Origin: Bacteroidales bacterium GP4 | Lineage (GTDB): Bacteria > Bacteroidota > Bacteroidia > Bacteroidales > Muribaculaceae | Direction: 5' to 3' | NCBI GenBank assembly: GCA_001701065.1 | Contig: DAAL01000271.1 | Location: 2,180 to 10,705, forward strand | Length of the DNA stretch: 8,526 nt | In this document: piece after piece, positions 6,122 through 8,526 of the stretch | Layout: every line of letters starts with the position of its first letter | Numbering within the stretch: the stretch's first letter is position 1 | Position numbers and translations under genes: made by a program | The notes under the pieces: model-generated | Database searches by the model: none | Told to the model about the DNA's origin: nothing | The model's input: only the letters and a program-made list of their open reading frames with translations

Positions 6122-6871
6122 TTATTTTTCCTCGTTTATCTGTTCGCTGGTCATCCCGAAACGCCTTTCCCTGTTCTGGAAGCTCACAATGGCATCCTTC
6201 AGATGGGCGGGGGAGAAATCGGGCCAGTAAGTGGGGGTGACGTAAATTTCGGAATAAGCCGCCTGCCAAAGCAGGAAATTGCTTATCCGGAAGTCGCCTC
6301 CGGTGCGTATTATCAAGTCGGGGTCAGGCATCTCCCGTGTGGCGAGGTTGTCGCTCACAATGTCGGGGGTTATGTCGTCGAGCGACAGTTGCCCTTCCTT
6401 CACTTTCCGTGCTATGGACTTAGCCGCCGCGGTTATTTCCCAGCGTGAGGAGTAGCTGATGGCGAGCACGAGCGTCAGCCCCGTGCAATGGGATGTGTCG
6501 GCGATACACTGCGATAGACGAGTGCGCGCAAACTCCGGCATCCTTTCCAGTTCTCCTATCATGGTGAGGCGGACGTTGTTCTTGATAAGGTCAGCAGTCT
6601 CGCGCTCGATAGCCACCACAATAAGATTCATCAGTGCGTCCACTTCTTCCTTGGGGCGGTTCCAGTTTTCAGTGGAGAAGGTGTAGAGAGTGAGGTATTC
6701 AATTCCGAGTTTAGAAGCCTCTTCGGTGATTTTCCGCACTGTGTTCACACCCTCCACGTGTCCTGCGCTCCGGTCAAGATTGCGGGACTTAGCCCAACGG
6801 CCATTGCCATCCATTATTATGGCTATGTGCCTCGGCAGTCGGTTATAATCTATTAGCTGAGATTGCGGCAT
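6122..6871 (-). CDS. uppS: Undecaprenyl diphosphate synthase (isoprenyl transferase)
   Basis: This cis-prenyltransferase condenses isopentenyl diphosphate onto farnesyl diphosphate to build the C55 lipid carrier for peptidoglycan and surface glycans. At 249 residues it is full length. Conserved blocks are all present: HIAIIMDGNGRWA (15-27) with catalytic Asp21, FSTENWNRP (65-73), the third block as SYSSRWEIT (139-147; NYGGR-type in many bacteria), and DLIIRTGGDFRISNFLLWQ (185-203) with Arg189, Arg195 and Ser197 for diphosphate binding, followed by SEIYVTPTYWPDF. The ATG at 6871 lies 5 bases after the stop of the DUF6089 gene, which suggests translational linkage, and bamA follows by 30 bases. 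Function is very secure. Confidence 0.97.
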   Translation of the reverse strand: MPQSQLIDYNRLPRHIAIIMDGNGRWAKSRNLDRSAGHVEGVNTVRKITEEASKLGIEYLTLYTFSTENWNRPKEEVDALMNLIVVAIERETADLIKNNVRLTMIGELERMPEFARTRLSQCIADTSHCTGLTLVLAISYSSRWEITAAAKSIARKVKEGQLSLDDITPDIVSDNLATREMPDPDLIIRTGGDFRISNFLLWQAAYSEIYVTPTYWPDFSPAHLKDAIVSFQNRERRFGMTSEQINEEK

Positions 6872-6876
6872 AATTT

Positions 6877-7563
6877 TTAGTCTAAATAAAAGCAGTTACG
6901 GCATCGTTCGCCAAATTCATAGGTGAGTGACAGGGTGACAGTGGATATCCAGTCAGTGTTCTTGACGAAAGTGCTTTTTATACCGTACACATCGTCAAGC
7001 ACCGTTCCGTCCACATTGTCGCCGAACACTTTGCACATAGTCCAGTCCAACGCCAGGTTAAGGCGCGGATTGATCTTATATTTCACTCCGGCTCCCATGG
7101 GGATGCAGAATGCGGCATGGGTGCCTTCGCATGATGCTACGTTAAGCCCTAATCCGAGGGACAGATAAGGACTCCACCGGCTCAGTTTGCGGTAAGTCTC
7201 GCCTATGCCGTAATTGAAGAAGTTGAATTCAGCCCTTCCGTCGAGAGTGTAGGCTGTGGAGGAGAATGAATAGGTTTCACCTCCGGGAAACACATTGGTC
7301 ATATCGGCGCTGTTGCCGCTGAGAGTCGCCACTGAGGCTGTGCCCCTTATAGCCCAACGTGTGTTCACAAGATAGCGGAACAGCACACCGCCGTTGAATC
7401 CGGGGTGGCTGAACAGATTGCTTGTGTTGGCATCACCGAGGTAGCCGCTCATGCCAAGGGACGCGCCCATGTCAAACTTATAGGCGGCTTCCTGTGCATT
7501 TATTGTTACCGGTAATACATGCGACATAGCTATCATTGTGACTGCAAGAAGTAACTTCTTCAT
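6877..7563 (-). CDS. DUF6089-type outer-membrane beta-barrel protein
   Basis: This 228-residue protein has a signal peptide (cut near INAQ, residue 24) followed by alternating amphipathic beta segments rich in Gly and aromatics (FDMGASLGMSGYLGD, GGVLFRYLVNTRWAIRG, SPYLSLGLGLNVA, LNLALDWTMCKVFGDN, WISTVTLSLTYEFG), the look of a small 8- to 10-strand porin-like barrel. I assign it to DUF6089 from memory of the family pattern and the usual place just before uppS and bamA in Bacteroidales; the biochemical role is not known. Oddly for an outer-membrane barrel it does not end on an aromatic but carries a CRNC motif (221-224) and FYLD after the last strand. Three more cysteines sit at 145, 153 and 177. 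It overlaps no neighbour but lies 5 bases from uppS, so the two are very likely co-transcribed. Confidence 0.82.
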   Translation of the reverse strand: MKKLLLAVTMIAMSHVLPVTINAQEAAYKFDMGASLGMSGYLGDANTSNLFSHPGFNGGVLFRYLVNTRWAIRGTASVATLSGNSADMTNVFPGGETYSFSSTAYTLDGRAEFNFFNYGIGETYRKLSRWSPYLSLGLGLNVASCEGTHAAFCIPMGAGVKYKINPRLNLALDWTMCKVFGDNVDGTVLDDVYGIKSTFVKNTDWISTVTLSLTYEFGERCRNCFYLD

Positions 7564-7591
7564 TTATACTGCGGCTGATGCGGCTTGCGCC

Positions 7592-8526
7592 TTATTGGAG
7601 TGGCTTAAACTTAAGTCGGTTGATAATTCCTCGCCATATCATGTTGTAAGCTTTGCCCGATGCGTTTTCGCCTCCATAGAGATACACATAGGGGCATTCC
7701 CATGATGTGATGGGCGCGATGGCGCGGCTCACTTGTGCCGGCTCTTCTATGCTGCACCACCAAGGCAGGCTGATGGAAGCTGCCTCGTTCCAGCTGAGAG
7801 CAGCTGCGCTGCGTGAATGAGCGATAGTGGATGCTACCACGGCATCGGCGTTCATGCCGGGTGTCACAAAGTCGGGCAACTGAAGGAAGTCGTCGGCTTT
7901 CTTCCAGTTGATGCCAAGGTCACGTGATATGTAGACGGTGTTGTTCAACGCACCGTTGGATTTTCTGCCGCCCACAGCGAAGAGGGTAGTGTATTTGGTT
8001 ACTCTCCAAGGCACTTTGGTGTTGCTGCGGTAAGAGAAGTAAGTGAACAGAGTGGCGTTTTCCACTTCAGTCCCTATGGGTGTTTCGCTTATTTTTGCCC
8101 AAGTGGTTCCATCGTAGCTCCAAACGGCGTTGGACAGTGTTCCGTCAGCTTTTTTGCCTCCGATGAACGACACCAGCGGCGACTGGCTCCATTTGCTGTC
8201 GAAAGCCACCAGTGAGCTTGTGCCTTCCACAGGGCAATCCTCGGCTACCGGAACGGATGAAGTGGCGGGATAGGTGACATGGACGTAAGAGCCGTCGACT
8301 TCTTTTACACCTATTATATAATAGAGGTATCCGCCGTAGATGTGATGCCACTGTTCGCCGGTCGCAGTCCATTGTCTGCCGTCGGCTGACGAATATAATG
8401 CACCGTCCTGCGAGAGGACGAAAAGTCGATCATCGGTCGCATTGAGCGAACGTAAGTCAGGATTGAAGCCGAAATTCACATCGTCGACAGTTCCAGTCGC
8501 ACCCGGCTCGGACTGAATCCACAGGC
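7592..8526 (-). CDS. DUF6242-like beta-propeller/kelch-like protein (5' partial)
   Basis: The last 310 residues of a longer protein are in the window; the frame stays open to the edge, and the in-frame GTG at 8479 is not a likely start, because the frame continues upstream with LWIQSEPGATG. The sequence has repeated propeller-like units: GGKKADGTLSNAVWSYDGTTW, cut here as GGKKADGTLS then NAVW and SYDGTTW (about 8090-8179); GGRKSNGALNNTVYIS with SRDLGINW (about 7892-7990); and GGENASGKAYNMIW (about 7601-7690). An earlier SSADGRQW (about 8364-8387) matches the Asp-box style S-x-D-G-x-x-W. This is the layout of kelch or BNR-like propellers, and the family is best described as DUF6242 of Bacteroidales, probably an exported or lipoprotein envelope protein, although the signal peptide is outside. 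It stands 28 bases upstream of the DUF6089 gene in the same direction. Its function is unknown. Confidence 0.78.
   Translation of the reverse strand, partial: LWIQSEPGATGTVDDVNFGFNPDLRSLNATDDRLFVLSQDGALYSSADGRQWTATGEQWHHIYGGYLYYIIGVKEVDGSYVHVTYPATSSVPVAEDCPVEGTSSLVAFDSKWSQSPLVSFIGGKKADGTLSNAVWSYDGTTWAKISETPIGTEVENATLFTYFSYRSNTKVPWRVTKYTTLFAVGGRKSNGALNNTVYISRDLGINWKKADDFLQLPDFVTPGMNADAVVASTIAHSRSAAALSWNEAASISLPWWCSIEEPAQVSRAIAPITSWECPYVYLYGGENASGKAYNMIWRGIINRLKFKPLQ

Noticed and set aside
7592..8479. GTG at 8479 as the start of the propeller-like protein
   Set aside because: The frame stays open to the window edge and the upstream residues read as normal protein; there is no signal peptide after the GTG.
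1..8526. Mobile elements, CRISPR arrays, tRNA or rRNA genes, toxin-antitoxin or defence genes
   Set aside because: No transposase or integrase motif, regular spaced repeat, tRNA cloverleaf or defence domain was found on either strand; the strands are well accounted for by housekeeping envelope genes.

Overview
The window looks like a chromosomal piece of a member of the Bacteroidales. The evidence is a duplicated OmpH/Skp pair next to bamA, the Bacteroidota-only families DUF6089 and DUF6242, promoters of the TTTG / TAnnTTTG type instead of sigma-70 boxes, and A/T-rich leaders without a Shine-Dalgarno. Coding GC is moderate, which would suit a gut family such as Muribaculaceae, but genus and species cannot be fixed from the sequence.

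Left part, plus strand (1-1243): the 3' portion of a SulP-type anion transporter with a C-terminal STAS domain is cut by the window edge. A 165-base A/T-rich gap follows, holding a long-loop inverted repeat and a good Bacteroidales promoter. A very small, valine/alanine-rich lipoprotein comes next and ends at a strong intrinsic terminator. Its codon use and its own promoter and terminator suggest a highly expressed monocistronic gene.

Right part, minus strand (8526 down to 1284): an envelope-biogenesis cluster, read in transcription order as DUF6242 repeat protein (5' end outside the window), DUF6089 outer-membrane beta-barrel protein, uppS (undecaprenyl diphosphate synthase), bamA (outer-membrane protein assembly), two ompH/skp-type periplasmic chaperone genes, and murI (glutamate racemase). 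The spacings of 27, 5 and 30 bases between the first genes suggest one transcript. Between bamA and the first skp gene lies a perfect 15-bp palindrome. The second skp gene has its own promoter-like element and is followed by an intrinsic terminator 44 bases before murI.

Functionally, the cluster joins outer-membrane protein folding (Skp chaperones deliver barrels to BamA) with the peptidoglycan and lipid-carrier supply (UppS makes the C55 carrier, MurI makes D-glutamate). No mobile element, CRISPR array, tRNA or rRNA was seen, and I found no convincing undescribed defence or mobile system. The most interesting unexplained items are the tiny heptad-like lipoprotein, the palindrome downstream of bamA, and the two uncharacterised envelope proteins upstream of uppS.
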